NCBI GenBank assembly: GCA_012517755.1
Contig: JAAYUH010000031.1
Coordinates: 1-35,239 of the forward strand
Length of the DNA stretch: 35,239 nucleotides
Reading direction: 5' to 3'
From: a bacterium
GTDB taxonomy: Bacteria; Caldisericota; Caldisericia; B22-G15
The position numbers and the translations under genes are program-made. The notes beneath the pieces were generated by a model. The model searched no databases, was not told where the DNA came from, and was given only the letters and a program-made list of their open reading frames with translations. Below are positions 16,900-25,220 of this stretch, piece after piece (the first letter of the stretch is position 1; every line of letters begins with the position of its first letter).

Positions 16900-17187
16900 A
16901 TGAAGCTAAAACCAATAGGAGACAAGATAATTGTTGAACCTGAAAAAGAAGAAGAAAAAACAAAATCAGGTATTGTTCTGCCTGATACTGCAAAAGAGAA
17001 ACCACAAAAGGGTAAAGTAATTGCAGTTGGTCCAGGTAAAATTTTAGACAATGGACAGAGAAGTCCAATGGAGATAAAAGAGGGGGATATTGTTATTTAT
17101 TCAAAATATGCGGGAACTGAGATAAAAATTGAAGATAAGGAATATTTAATTGTATCTGATAGGGATATTTTAGCTGTTCTTGAGTAA
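16900..17187 (+). CDS. groS: Co-chaperonin GroES
   Basis: 95 residues. Motifs: MKLKPIGDKIIVEPEKEEEKTKSGIVLPD (the mobile loop region), KGKVIAVGPGK, GDIVIYSKYAGTEIK and a final DILAVLE. It caps the GroEL ring to release folded protein. The ribosome site AGGAGGTG precedes the ATG, and groEL follows after 17 bases. CIRCE immediately upstream implies HrcA control of the pair. Confidence 0.98.
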   Translation: MKLKPIGDKIIVEPEKEEEKTKSGIVLPDTAKEKPQKGKVIAVGPGKILDNGQRSPMEIKEGDIVIYSKYAGTEIKIEDKEYLIVSDRDILAVLE

Positions 17188-17204
17188 AAATAAGGAGGTA
17201 AGAT

Positions 17205-18818
17205 ATGGCAGCAAAAGAAATTCTTTATAGTGAAGATGCAAGAAAAAAACTCCTTAAAGGAGTTGATGCTGTTGTAGAGACAGTTAAGGTGACTCTTGGT
17301 CCAACAGCAAGACATGTTGTTCTTGAGAGAAAGTTTGGATCTCCTATTGTATCAGATGATGGTGTCTCTATTGCAAAGGAGATTGAATTAAAAGATCCAT
17401 TTGAAAATTTAGGTGCTCAACTTCTCAAAGAAGTTGCATCAAAAACAAATGATGTAGCAGGAGACGGGACAACAACAGCAACTGTTCTTGCTCAGGAAAT
17501 GATACATGAAGGACTAAAACTTATATCTGCAGGAGCAAATCCAGTTCTTCTTAAAAAGGGAATGGATGATGCGGTTAATGAGGTTGTTAATTATATCAAA
17601 AAAGTTTCGATGAAGGTTGATGAGAAAAAGAGAATAGCAGAAGTTGCAACAGTATCTTCAAAAGATCCAAAAATAGGAGAAGCAATTGCAAATGCTATGG
17701 ATAAAGTTGGAAAAGATGGAGTAATAACTGTTGAAGAGTGGCAAGGTCTTGAAATTAAAGTTGATCTTGTAGAAGGAATGCAGTTTGATAGAGGCTATAT
17801 ATCTCCTTATTTTATAACAGATCCTGAGAAAATGGAAGTTGAACTTAAAGAACCATATATTGTGATAACAGACAAAAAGATTTCAGGAGTTCAAGAATTT
17901 TTACCACTTCTTGAGAAAATTGTTCAAACAGGAAGGCCTTTCCTTGTAATAGCAGAAGATATTGAAGGTGAAGCACTGGCAACTCTCGTAGTTAACAAAG
18001 TAAGAGGAACATTCCAGTGTTGTGGTGTTAAAGCACCAGGATTTGGTGATAGAAGAAAAGAAATGCTTATGGATATTGCAGTACTTACTGGCGGAGAAGT
18101 TATCTCTCAGGATTTAGGAATAAAGTTTGAAAATGTAACACTTGATATGCTTGGCAGAGCAGATAAAGTAAAGGTTGATAAAGATAATACAACCATTGTT
18201 GGTGGAAAGGGAGAAAAGAAAGAAATCGAAGCAAGAATTGCACAAATCAAAAAACAGATAGAAGAGACAAAATCAGATTATGATAAAGAAAAACTTCAAG
18301 AGAGACTTGCAAAACTTTCTGGTGGAGTAGCAATTATTAAAGTTGGAGCAGCAACAGAAACAGAGATGAAAGAGAGAAAGCATAGAGTTGAAGACGCTGT
18401 AGCAGCTACAAAAGCAGCAGTTGATGAGGGAATTGTTCCTGGTGGCGGAGTTATATATATAAATGCCCAAAAAGTACTTGAATCACTAAAAAATAATGAA
18501 GTTGATTATAATGCAGGAGTAAATATTATTAAAAAAGCTCTTGAATCACCGCTAAGACAAATAGTAGATAATGCTGGAGAAAAAGGAGTTATGATTGTCG
18601 AAAAGATAAAAGAGAGTCCAGTTAATATTGGTTATAATGCAGAGAGTCATAAAATTGAAAATCTATTAGATGCAGGGATAATTGATCCTGCTAAGGTTAC
18701 TCGTTCTGCTCTTCAAAATGCTGAATCCATTGCCTCCTTACTTTTAACAACCGAAGCTTCAATAACAGAAATTCCTGAAAAAGAAAAACCAGCACCACCT
18801 CCTATGCCAGAATATTAA
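17205..18818 (+). CDS. groL: Chaperonin GroEL
   Basis: 537 residues, full length. The ATP site segment VTLGPTARHVVLE, the DGTTTATVL motif and DAVAATKAAVDEGIVPGGG are present. GroEL folds non-native proteins in a double-ring cage with GroES. Two differences from the usual sequence: the ATP loop reads GPTARH rather than GPKGRN, and the C-terminal tail ends EKPAPPPMPEY in place of the GGM repeats of many bacteria. A strong terminator follows 16 bases after the stop. Confidence 0.98.
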   Translation: MAAKEILYSEDARKKLLKGVDAVVETVKVTLGPTARHVVLERKFGSPIVSDDGVSIAKEIELKDPFENLGAQLLKEVASKTNDVAGDGTTTATVLAQEMIHEGLKLISAGANPVLLKKGMDDAVNEVVNYIKKVSMKVDEKKRIAEVATVSSKDPKIGEAIANAMDKVGKDGVITVEEWQGLEIKVDLVEGMQFDRGYISPYFITDPEKMEVELKEPYIVITDKKISGVQEFLPLLEKIVQTGRPFLVIAEDIEGEALATLVVNKVRGTFQCCGVKAPGFGDRRKEMLMDIAVLTGGEVISQDLGIKFENVTLDMLGRADKVKVDKDNTTIVGGKGEKKEIEARIAQIKKQIEETKSDYDKEKLQERLAKLSGGVAIIKVGAATETEMKERKHRVEDAVAATKAAVDEGIVPGGGVIYINAQKVLESLKNNEVDYNAGVNIIKKALESPLRQIVDNAGEKGVMIVEKIKESPVNIGYNAESHKIENLLDAGIIDPAKVTRSALQNAESIASLLLTTEASITEIPEKEKPAPPPMPEY

Positions 18819-18834
18819 TAAGAGTTTATATTCA

Positions 18835-18861
18835 GGGCTCCGATTTCTCGGAGCCCTTTTT
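18835..18861 (+). terminator. Rho-independent terminator after groEL
   Basis: GGGCTCCG, loop ATTTCT, CGGAGCCC, then TTTTTATTTTT. An 8-bp GC-rich stem is striking in such AT-rich DNA and ends the groE operon. Confidence 0.95.
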
Positions 18862-18890
18862 ATTTTTATAAAATCTGATATATTTTTTAT

Positions 18891-19448
18891 ATGGATTTTA
18901 TTCACCTTTTTATAAATCCAAAAAAGTTTTTTTTAAACTTAAAAAATAAAAATAAATTTATTATATCATTAGTATTTTATATATTATTCACAACGATTTT
19001 AATTTTTTCTATAAAAAATATTTCGAATTCAAAGGAATTTTTCTATGGCTCAATCATTCAAATTCTTTTCAATTTTATTTTTTTGATTTTCTTAGCTCTA
19101 TTCTTAAAAGTTTTTTTAAAAATGTATGGTTTTGAAAGAAGTTTTATTTTATCTTTATCAGATTCATTATCAATTTTTTTACCATCTTACATAGTTTTTG
19201 TATTGATAATTCTTATCAACAAAAACTTTGTTTCTAATTACCAATATAGTTTAATAATTCTTTTTTCTTATAAAGAGTCATTTAGCTTTCTATATAAAAC
19301 AATTTTTTATTTTACATATTTACCAAGAGCCATTCTTATTTTATATACCATTATTGGAATCAGATATATAAGTAATCTTGACCTTAAAAAATCTTTTTTT
19401 ATAACTGCTTTAATTTATTTTATTTTCTATATTGTTTATGTAATTTAA
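18891..19448 (+). CDS. Yip1-family membrane protein
   Basis: 185 residues with about five membrane segments and few charges; the N-terminal motif LFINPKKFFLNL is the usual Yip1-domain start (PxxxF), after which the hydrophobic segments follow. Yip1-domain proteins are widespread in bacteria and archaea with no defined bacterial role. No ribosome site is seen; TATATT at 18879-18884 ends 6 bases before the ATG. The next gene begins 1 base after the stop. Confidence 0.65.
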   Translation: MDFIHLFINPKKFFLNLKNKNKFIISLVFYILFTTILIFSIKNISNSKEFFYGSIIQILFNFIFLIFLALFLKVFLKMYGFERSFILSLSDSLSIFLPSYIVFVLIILINKNFVSNYQYSLIILFSYKESFSFLYKTIFYFTYLPRAILILYTIIGIRYISNLDLKKSFFITALIYFIFYIVYVI

Positions 19449-19449
19449 A

Positions 19450-20934
19450 ATGAAAAAATTATTTTTTAATGGGAAAATTTATGATGAAAATTTCAATATA
19501 AATAAAAATCTTTTAGTAGACGATGGAAAGATAATTTATATTGGAGATGAAGATATAGTTTTACAAGAAAAATATGAAAAGATTAATTTAAAAAAATCAT
19601 ATTTAACACCTAGTTTTTTTGATTCGCATCTTCATCTTTATCTTTATTCAAAGTCGCTTTTTGAATTAAATTTATCAAATATTGATAATTTTGATGATGT
19701 GTTAAGAAAATTGAAAGAATATACAATTGATGGTGATATTATATGGGGATTTGGTTGGGATGATGAAAAATGGAATTGTAAACCAAATAAAAAATTTCTT
19801 GATGAAATTTTTAAAGATAGATATGTAATTTTAAAAAGAAGAGATGGGCACTCTGTTTGGGTTAATTCAAAAATATTAAATGAAATTAATATAGATGAAA
19901 TTTCCAAAATTAAAGGCTCAAAAGTAGAAAAAGATGAAAATGGCGATTTAACAGGAATTTTAAGGGAAAAAGCAGCTGATTATGTTTTTGAACATTTCAA
20001 AGAAAAACAAAATATAGACAAAATATTAAAAAAAGGAGTTAAAAAACTTCAGTCATATGGAATAACAGCTATATGTAATATGGATGGTGATATTCTTCCA
20101 CATCTTATAAAAAATAGATTCAATTTAAGAATAATGAATTCAATACCATTGAACAAACTCAAAGAAGCAATTTCTATTGGAATAAGATCTGACTTTGGAA
20201 ATAATTTCTTAAAAATTTGTGGACTTAAAATATTTATGGATGGTTCATTAGGTTCAAAAACAGCATATATGAAAGAGGGTTTTGAGGATGAAAAAAATAA
20301 TTTTGGTGTTAAATATTTTGATGAAAAAGAGCTTGACGAAATTGTTAATGAAGCTAATAAAAATGGAATTTATGTATGGATTCATTCTATAGGAGATAGA
20401 GCGAATGAGATAGTTTTAAAAATCATTACAAAAAAGGGAAGACATAAATTAAATAGGATAGAACATTCTCAAATTGTTTCTGAAAATTTCTTAAATTTTT
20501 TGAAAAATAAAAAGATATTTTTATCTGTTCAACCATCACACATATTACTTGATTTCGATAAAATTGAGAAATTTTTAGGTAAAAGAGGAAAATATACATA
20601 TCCATTTAAAAGTTTAATCCAGAATGGAGCTACATTAATTTTTGGATCAGATGCTCCAATTGAAAATCCAGACCCATTAAGAGGAATTAATTTAGCAGTT
20701 GATAGAGTAGTTTTTGAGAAAGAATTTTTCAAAAATGAAGCGATTGATGTTGAAGAAGCATTTAAATCTTATACAATAAATCCCGCCAAAAGTGTTGAGA
20801 TGGAAAATAATATAGGAAGTTTATCTATTGGCAAATTTGCAGATTTTGTAACTTTTACAGATGATCCGTTGTCTTTTAAAGGGGAGTTAATTTCAACATA
20901 TATAGAAGGTGAAAAAGTATTTAAAAAGGATTAA
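19450..20934 (+). CDS. YtcJ-type amidohydrolase
   Basis: 494 residues. Family features: a beta-sandwich start (KLFFNGKIYDENFNINKNLLVDDGKII), the metal motif DSHLHL (about residues 58-63), the LREKAADYVFE segment, then KIFMDGSLGSKTAYM, HSIGDRANEIV, RIEHSQIV and FGSDAPIENPDPLRGI. This is the YtcJ/amidohydrolase-3 pattern; substrates of YtcJ enzymes are mostly undetermined. It follows the Yip1-like gene directly, and the diacylglycerol kinase-like gene starts 13 bases after it, so the three are probably cotranscribed. Confidence 0.9.
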   Translation: MKKLFFNGKIYDENFNINKNLLVDDGKIIYIGDEDIVLQEKYEKINLKKSYLTPSFFDSHLHLYLYSKSLFELNLSNIDNFDDVLRKLKEYTIDGDIIWGFGWDDEKWNCKPNKKFLDEIFKDRYVILKRRDGHSVWVNSKILNEINIDEISKIKGSKVEKDENGDLTGILREKAADYVFEHFKEKQNIDKILKKGVKKLQSYGITAICNMDGDILPHLIKNRFNLRIMNSIPLNKLKEAISIGIRSDFGNNFLKICGLKIFMDGSLGSKTAYMKEGFEDEKNNFGVKYFDEKELDEIVNEANKNGIYVWIHSIGDRANEIVLKIITKKGRHKLNRIEHSQIVSENFLNFLKNKKIFLSVQPSHILLDFDKIEKFLGKRGKYTYPFKSLIQNGATLIFGSDAPIENPDPLRGINLAVDRVVFEKEFFKNEAIDVEEAFKSYTINPAKSVEMENNIGSLSIGKFADFVTFTDDPLSFKGELISTYIEGEKVFKKD

Positions 20935-20947
20935 AATGGAGGTTTTT

Positions 20948-21832
20948 ATGGACTATTTTTTTATCGTAAACCCTGTTGCGGGTTTAGGTAAAGGATTAAA
21001 GGTTTGGGAAAAAATTGAAAATTATCTCAATAAAGAAAAAATTAAATTTGATTATAAAATTACTGAATATCCTAAACATGCAACAGAAATAGCAAAAGAT
21101 GTTGTTAAAAAAGGTTATAAAGTATTGATTTCAGTTGGTGGAGATGGAACGACAAGAGAAGTTGCAGATGGTATTGAAGATAAAGATATTTCATTGGGAA
21201 TAATTCCAGCAGGTAGGGGAAGAGATCTACCAAGAACATTAAAATTACCTAAAAATCCATTAGACGCGTTGAAATTAATTTTAAAAAACAGTAAAAGTAT
21301 TGAAATAGATCATCCAAAAGTAAATGATGAGAGATTTGTTAATTTTTGTGGAGTTGGACTTGATGCTGAAGTTGCAAAAGTCGCAAATACTAAATATAAA
21401 GGCTTTGGTACTCTTTCTTATCTAATTGCTTTTTTAGAGGTACTTATAAAATGGAAAGTGCCTGAATTTGTAATTGAAGTTGAAGGTAAAGTTAGAAATA
21501 TAAAGGCATATTTAATAACTATTGCTAATGGAAAATTTGCTGGTGGTGGAATGCAGATTTCACCTTATTCAAATATGGAAGATGGACTATTAGATATAGT
21601 TATATTCCATAATATGACTAAGTTAAAATTATTTTTTAATTTTCCGAGAGTTTATTTTGGTGGGACTCATATGAAATTAGATGTGGTTGAACACATAAGA
21701 ACAAAAGATATTAAAATAAATTTTAAAGAAAATATCACAACTCAAGCAGATGGTGATCTTGTCGATGGAACAACAAAACATTTTAAAATTGATGGTAAAA
21801 AAATAAAGGTTTTTGTAAGTGAAAATTATTAA
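20948..21832 (+). CDS. Diacylglycerol kinase/YegS-family lipid kinase
   Basis: 294 residues from the ATG at 20948, which has TGGAGGT 5 bases upstream; an in-frame GTG at 20909 lies inside the previous gene. Motifs of the DAGK catalytic family: VNPVAGLGKG near the start, SVGGDGTTREVADGI, then IIPAGRGRDLPRTL. The last normally reads GTGNDFAR; the Asn is Arg here, a known type of variation. It phosphorylates lipids such as diacylglycerol. The stop is TAA; the C-terminal domain ends with ADGDLVDGTTKHF. Confidence 0.9.
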   Translation: MDYFFIVNPVAGLGKGLKVWEKIENYLNKEKIKFDYKITEYPKHATEIAKDVVKKGYKVLISVGGDGTTREVADGIEDKDISLGIIPAGRGRDLPRTLKLPKNPLDALKLILKNSKSIEIDHPKVNDERFVNFCGVGLDAEVAKVANTKYKGFGTLSYLIAFLEVLIKWKVPEFVIEVEGKVRNIKAYLITIANGKFAGGGMQISPYSNMEDGLLDIVIFHNMTKLKLFFNFPRVYFGGTHMKLDVVEHIRTKDIKINFKENITTQADGDLVDGTTKHFKIDGKKIKVFVSENY

Positions 21833-21909
21833 GTTTATTAATGATAATTATCTTTATAAATAGAAAAATTATATTTTTAAATATTTAAGAAGATTTTGAA
21901 GGAGGTAAA

Positions 21910-22521
21910 GTGAAGATTTCTGGCATAGTAATAGCGAGTGGAGAAGGCAAAAGAATTGGTAGAATAAAACAACTTCTTCCCTGGAAAAATTCAACAATAT
22001 TAGGAAATATAATTGATACTTTAAAAGATACAGACCTCGATAAAATATACATTGTCTTGGGGCACGAAAAAGAAGAAATTTTAGAAAATATCAAGCATCA
22101 TTTAACAGAGAAATTTGAAGTAATTTTTAATGAAAATTATAAAAAAGGAATGTTGACTTCAATTCAAGAAGCAGTAAAAAAAATTCCAGATGATTACTTT
22201 GGTTTTATTATTTTTTTAGGTGATCAACCATTTATAAAAAAAGAAACTGTTGATAAATCTATTGAAAGGATTAAAGCAAAAGATTACCCAATTATTGTCT
22301 CTTGTTATAAAGGCGAGAGGGGTCACCCAACTTTTATTTCATTAGAATTCAAAGAAAAAATTCTCTCTTTAGATCCAGAAAAAGGGGCTTTAAGAGATAT
22401 AATTTATGATGCAAGGAATAAAAATTTAGTATTTGATTTTGAAACTGATGATGAAGATGTTATAAAGGATATAGATACTTATGAAGATTATATAAGAGAA
22501 AAGGAGGCACACAATGCATAA
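21910..22521 (+). CDS. MocA-like molybdenum cofactor cytidylyltransferase
   Basis: 203 residues starting with GTG at 21910 behind GGAGGT. The nucleotidyltransferase start is IASGEGKRIGRIKQLLPW (usual form LAAGxSxRMGxxK), followed by FLGDQPFI and the ERGHPTFISLEF segment, both diagnostic of MocA/MobA-like enzymes. MocA attaches CMP to molybdopterin. It overlaps the next gene, xdhC-like, by 8 bases (22514-22521), a common pair, which supports work on a molybdenum hydroxylase. None is present in this window. Confidence 0.85.
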   Translation: MKISGIVIASGEGKRIGRIKQLLPWKNSTILGNIIDTLKDTDLDKIYIVLGHEKEEILENIKHHLTEKFEVIFNENYKKGMLTSIQEAVKKIPDDYFGFIIFLGDQPFIKKETVDKSIERIKAKDYPIIVSCYKGERGHPTFISLEFKEKILSLDPEKGALRDIIYDARNKNLVFDFETDDEDVIKDIDTYEDYIREKEAHNA

Positions 22522-23299
22522 TTCAGAGATATTTAATTTAGGAAAAGAGTTACTTGATAAAGGAGAAATTTTTTCTCTTGTTTCAATAGTCGATGCTCCA
22601 GGCTCTTCACCAGGAAAACCTGGTTTTAAAATGATTGTAAAAGAAAATGGTGAAACTATTGGTACAGTTGGAGGAGGAGCACTTGAATTTATTTTAACTA
22701 AAGAAGCACTAAAAGCAATTGAAGAGGAGAAACCAAGAATGTTTTCAAGAGATTTAGAAGATATAGGTATGAGTTGTGGTGGAAGTGTTGTTGCCTTTAT
22801 CGATGTGATTGGTGTTAATGATAAAATTTATATTTTTGGTGCAGGGCATATTGGATATTCATTATATAAATTTTTAAAGAACTTTCCATTTAAAATTTTT
22901 ATAGTTGATGATAGAGAAGAATTTGCAAAAAGTGAAAAATTCTTAGATGCAAATATAATAAAAGAAGATATGGTCGAATTTTCAAAAAAACTTGATATTA
23001 AAGAAAGAGATTTTGTTGTTATAGTATCAAGAGAGCATGCAATTGATTTTAATGTTGTTAAAGAGATTTTGAAAAAAGAGAAATATCCTTTTTATCTTGG
23101 ACTTATTGGAAGCAAAAATAAAGCTAAAGAGTTTAAAGAGAAACTAAAAAGTGAAGGTTTTCTTGATGAAAAAATTGAAAAAATTCATTCACCAATAGGA
23201 ATAGATATAAATGCAATCACTCCAGATGAAATTGCTATAAGCATTATTGCTGAATTAATTAAAGAAAAAAATTCACGCTCTTCAAGTTTACAAAAGTAG
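22514..23299 (+). CDS. XdhC-family molybdenum hydroxylase maturation factor
   Basis: 261 residues. XdhC/CoxI parts: SIVDAPGSSPGKPGFKMIV, TVGGGALEF, and a Rossmann NAD-type motif IYIFGAGHIGYSL (about 95-107), then VSREHAIDF, and the LGLIGSKNKAKEFKEKL and SPIGIDINAITPDEIAISI segments. A conserved DIGMSCGGS (about 76-84) carries the family's cysteine. XdhC sulfurates and inserts the cofactor into xanthine dehydrogenase-type enzymes. The coding end lies in a terminator hairpin at 23284-23320. It is the last gene of the plus-strand group. Confidence 0.9.
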   Translation: MHNSEIFNLGKELLDKGEIFSLVSIVDAPGSSPGKPGFKMIVKENGETIGTVGGGALEFILTKEALKAIEEEKPRMFSRDLEDIGMSCGGSVVAFIDVIGVNDKIYIFGAGHIGYSLYKFLKNFPFKIFIVDDREEFAKSEKFLDANIIKEDMVEFSKKLDIKERDFVVIVSREHAIDFNVVKEILKKEKYPFYLGLIGSKNKAKEFKEKLKSEGFLDEKIEKIHSPIGIDINAITPDEIAISIIAELIKEKNSRSSSLQK

Positions 23300-23324
23300 A
23301 CACTCTATTTTTGTAAACTTTTTT
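23284..23324 (+). terminator. Hairpin terminator shared by convergent genes
   Basis: A perfect 12-bp stem: AAGTTTACAAAA (23284-23295) and TTTTGTAAACTT (23309-23320), 13-base loop, then TTTT. The left arm codes the end of xdhC and the right arm the end of the epimerase gene. A second copy of the right arm (TTTTGTAAACT) follows directly. Confidence 0.75.
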
Positions 23325-24273
23325 GTAAACTATAATTTATATACGATCTTATAAAAGGTTTAAATAATCTTATAAATAATATTCTTACTCCAAGTTCTTT
23401 TTTCAAATCTTTAATATAATCATCTAACCCCCTTTTTTGATAATTCAGGAATTTTTCACTTTCTTCTGTATCCAGCCAGTCAACTGCAAAATAATTTTTT
23501 GTAAAAAATTCCTCTGGAGGCATTCCTATTCCTATTTCATTAAGAATTTTAGAAACCATATCTTTATAGTAATATTGGCATTTTTTTCCTCCACCAATAT
23601 TCAATATCTTTCCCCATAAGTCATCTCTTTTTATTGCATTCACAATACTCAAAGCAATATCCTTTGAGTGAACAAACTCAATTCTATTATTCAATGGAAC
23701 ATCAAAAAGTCCATTGATAAAATTTTCTATTTTTAAATCAAAAGTTATTGATGCACCAAGCCTTAAAATTAAATATTTTAAATTTGATTTTTTTATCATC
23801 TCTTCGCACAAAACCTTATGATATGAATATATTTCATTTGGATGAACTTCATCAGTGATTTTAAGTGGTGGTTTAAGATGCTGAGTTATTCCATACACAT
23901 GAACTGTCGATGTAAAAATTATTTTATTTGGTTTATCTAAACTTTCCATTGTTTCTATCAAATTTTTTGTCCCTTGAACATTTATCTTCTCAGCTATTTT
24001 TGGAGCTTTTTCTATATCAATTCCAGTTGATGATATTTTTGGAATTATGAAGGCAAGGTGAACGACTAAATCAATATTTTTTAGAGTATTTTTGACATCC
24101 TCTTCTTTTGTTATATCACCCCAAAAAAATTCTACATTTTTCATTTTTTTAGCATTCTTTAAATTTTTTTTATTTTTCAAATCAAATACTCTTACATCTA
24201 AGCCATGTTTTACTAACTCAGTAGTTACCTGTTGACCAATGTTACCCAAGCCACCAGTTATTAAAACTTTCAT
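23305..24273 (-). CDS. NAD-dependent epimerase/dehydratase (extended SDR)
   Basis: 322 residues. The Rossmann start is VLITGGLGNIGQQV, followed by DLVVHLAFIIP, STVHVYG and the catalytic YSYHK (Y, K of YxxxK). This is an extended SDR, most like sugar-nucleotide epimerases; the substrate is not evident. The C-terminus is unusual: a cationic helix (about residues 296-314) and then SLQKSLQK, encoded by two copies of the hairpin arm. It shares an operon with the tetR gene, overlapping its stop by ATGA (24273-24270), so the regulator likely controls it. Confidence 0.88.
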   Translation of the reverse strand: MKVLITGGLGNIGQQVTTELVKHGLDVRVFDLKNKKNLKNAKKMKNVEFFWGDITKEEDVKNTLKNIDLVVHLAFIIPKISSTGIDIEKAPKIAEKINVQGTKNLIETMESLDKPNKIIFTSTVHVYGITQHLKPPLKITDEVHPNEIYSYHKVLCEEMIKKSNLKYLILRLGASITFDLKIENFINGLFDVPLNNRIEFVHSKDIALSIVNAIKRDDLWGKILNIGGGKKCQYYYKDMVSKILNEIGIGMPPEEFFTKNYFAVDWLDTEESEKFLNYQKRGLDDYIKDLKKELGVRILFIRLFKPFIRSYINYSLQKSLQK

Positions 24274-24878
24274 AACTCTTCCTCCTTTTTTATATTATTC
24301 AATATGAACTTAATCCCCTTTTTTGAAAAATCTTCATTCTCTTTATCTAAGAATAGAGATCTTTTTAATATCATACCTATTGCCAATGAGATAATTAATT
24401 GTGAAATAAATTCAGAATCAATTTCTTTTTTAATATTTCCTTCTCTTTTACCTTTTTCAATCATCTCATAGACATATTTTTTATATTTTTGAAATTGATA
24501 TGATATTTTTTTCATTATTTCTGTTTCTTTTGATGCTTTTCTTAAAAATTCAAGAAATATTGTAAATTTTCCTTCAGATGTTATAAAAATCTCCTCAAGT
24601 ATTATAACCATTTCTTCCATTGCCCTAAGAGTATTTTTTGATTTTTTCTCAATTTCATTCATTCTTTTATCGAGTTCTGAAAGATATTTATCGAGGATTT
24701 CTAAAAACAAAAATTCTTTAGTTGGGAAATGATAAAAAAATGCACCTTTACTTATTTCTGCTTTATTGCAAATATCCTGAACAGTTGTTGAGTCATAACC
24801 GTTTTCAGTAAAAAGAATTTCTGCTCCTTTAATAATTTTTTTCTTTGTTTCTTCACCTTTTATCTTTTTTTCATTCAT
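24270..24878 (-). CDS. TetR-family transcriptional regulator
   Basis: 202 residues. The N-terminal helix-turn-helix is standard: FTENGYDSTTVQDICNKAEI then SKGAFFYHFPTKEFLFLEIL (about residues 20-60). The C-terminal ligand domain is helical and without recognisable similarity. It is cotranscribed with the epimerase gene and has an operator in its own promoter, so it should repress itself and the epimerase until a ligand binds. The ribosome site is AAGGA; the start ATG is at 24878. Confidence 0.93.
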   Translation of the reverse strand: MNEKKIKGEETKKKIIKGAEILFTENGYDSTTVQDICNKAEISKGAFFYHFPTKEFLFLEILDKYLSELDKRMNEIEKKSKNTLRAMEEMVIILEEIFITSEGKFTIFLEFLRKASKETEIMKKISYQFQKYKKYVYEMIEKGKREGNIKKEIDSEFISQLIISLAIGMILKRSLFLDKENEDFSKKGIKFILNNIKKEEEL

Positions 24879-24928
24879 AATCTTTCCTTATATAAAAATA
24901 AAAGTATCTAACTTTGTCTGCATATTAG

Positions 24929-24948
24929 TATACCGACCAGTTGGTATA
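24929..24948. promoter_or_regulatory. TetR operator
   Basis: TATACCGACCAGTTGGTATA is an imperfect 20-base palindrome (8 of 10 positions symmetric). It sits directly downstream of the -10 box on the minus strand. TetR operators commonly have this ACCGACC-type sequence, so autorepression is likely. Confidence 0.8.
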
Positions 24949-24976
24949 ATTATATTGGAAAAATTTATTTTGTCAA
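24949..24976 (-). promoter_or_regulatory. tetR-epimerase promoter
   Basis: On the minus strand, TTGACA (24976-24971), a 16-base spacer, and TATAAT (24954-24949), followed at once by the operator. A consensus match in both boxes. Confidence 0.9.
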
Positions 24977-25220
24977 GTGTTTTGTTAATGCAAAGTGATA
25001 TTATAATGAGTAACAATAAAATTTCTTATAAAATAGAGTTTTCAAAATTTTATACTCCATCAAGATAATGAATTAAAAATATGTTATTTTAAGAGAAGAA
25101 GATAGTTAAAGATATTAAAAAAAAGAGTTGAAAGAATCTATTGTCTATTTAATAAATTAATTCGAATGATTGCTTTTGAAAAATGAGTAAACTTTTGCTT
25201 TGAATTGATATAGTAGAATA
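24977..25220. other. Gene-free AT-rich stretch between tetR promoter and glmL
   Basis: Part of a gap of about 340 bases. Beyond the tetR promoter and operator I see nothing coding, no RNA gene and no convincing terminator for glmL; small TATAAT-like motifs (near 25000) have no partner. Confidence 0.4.
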
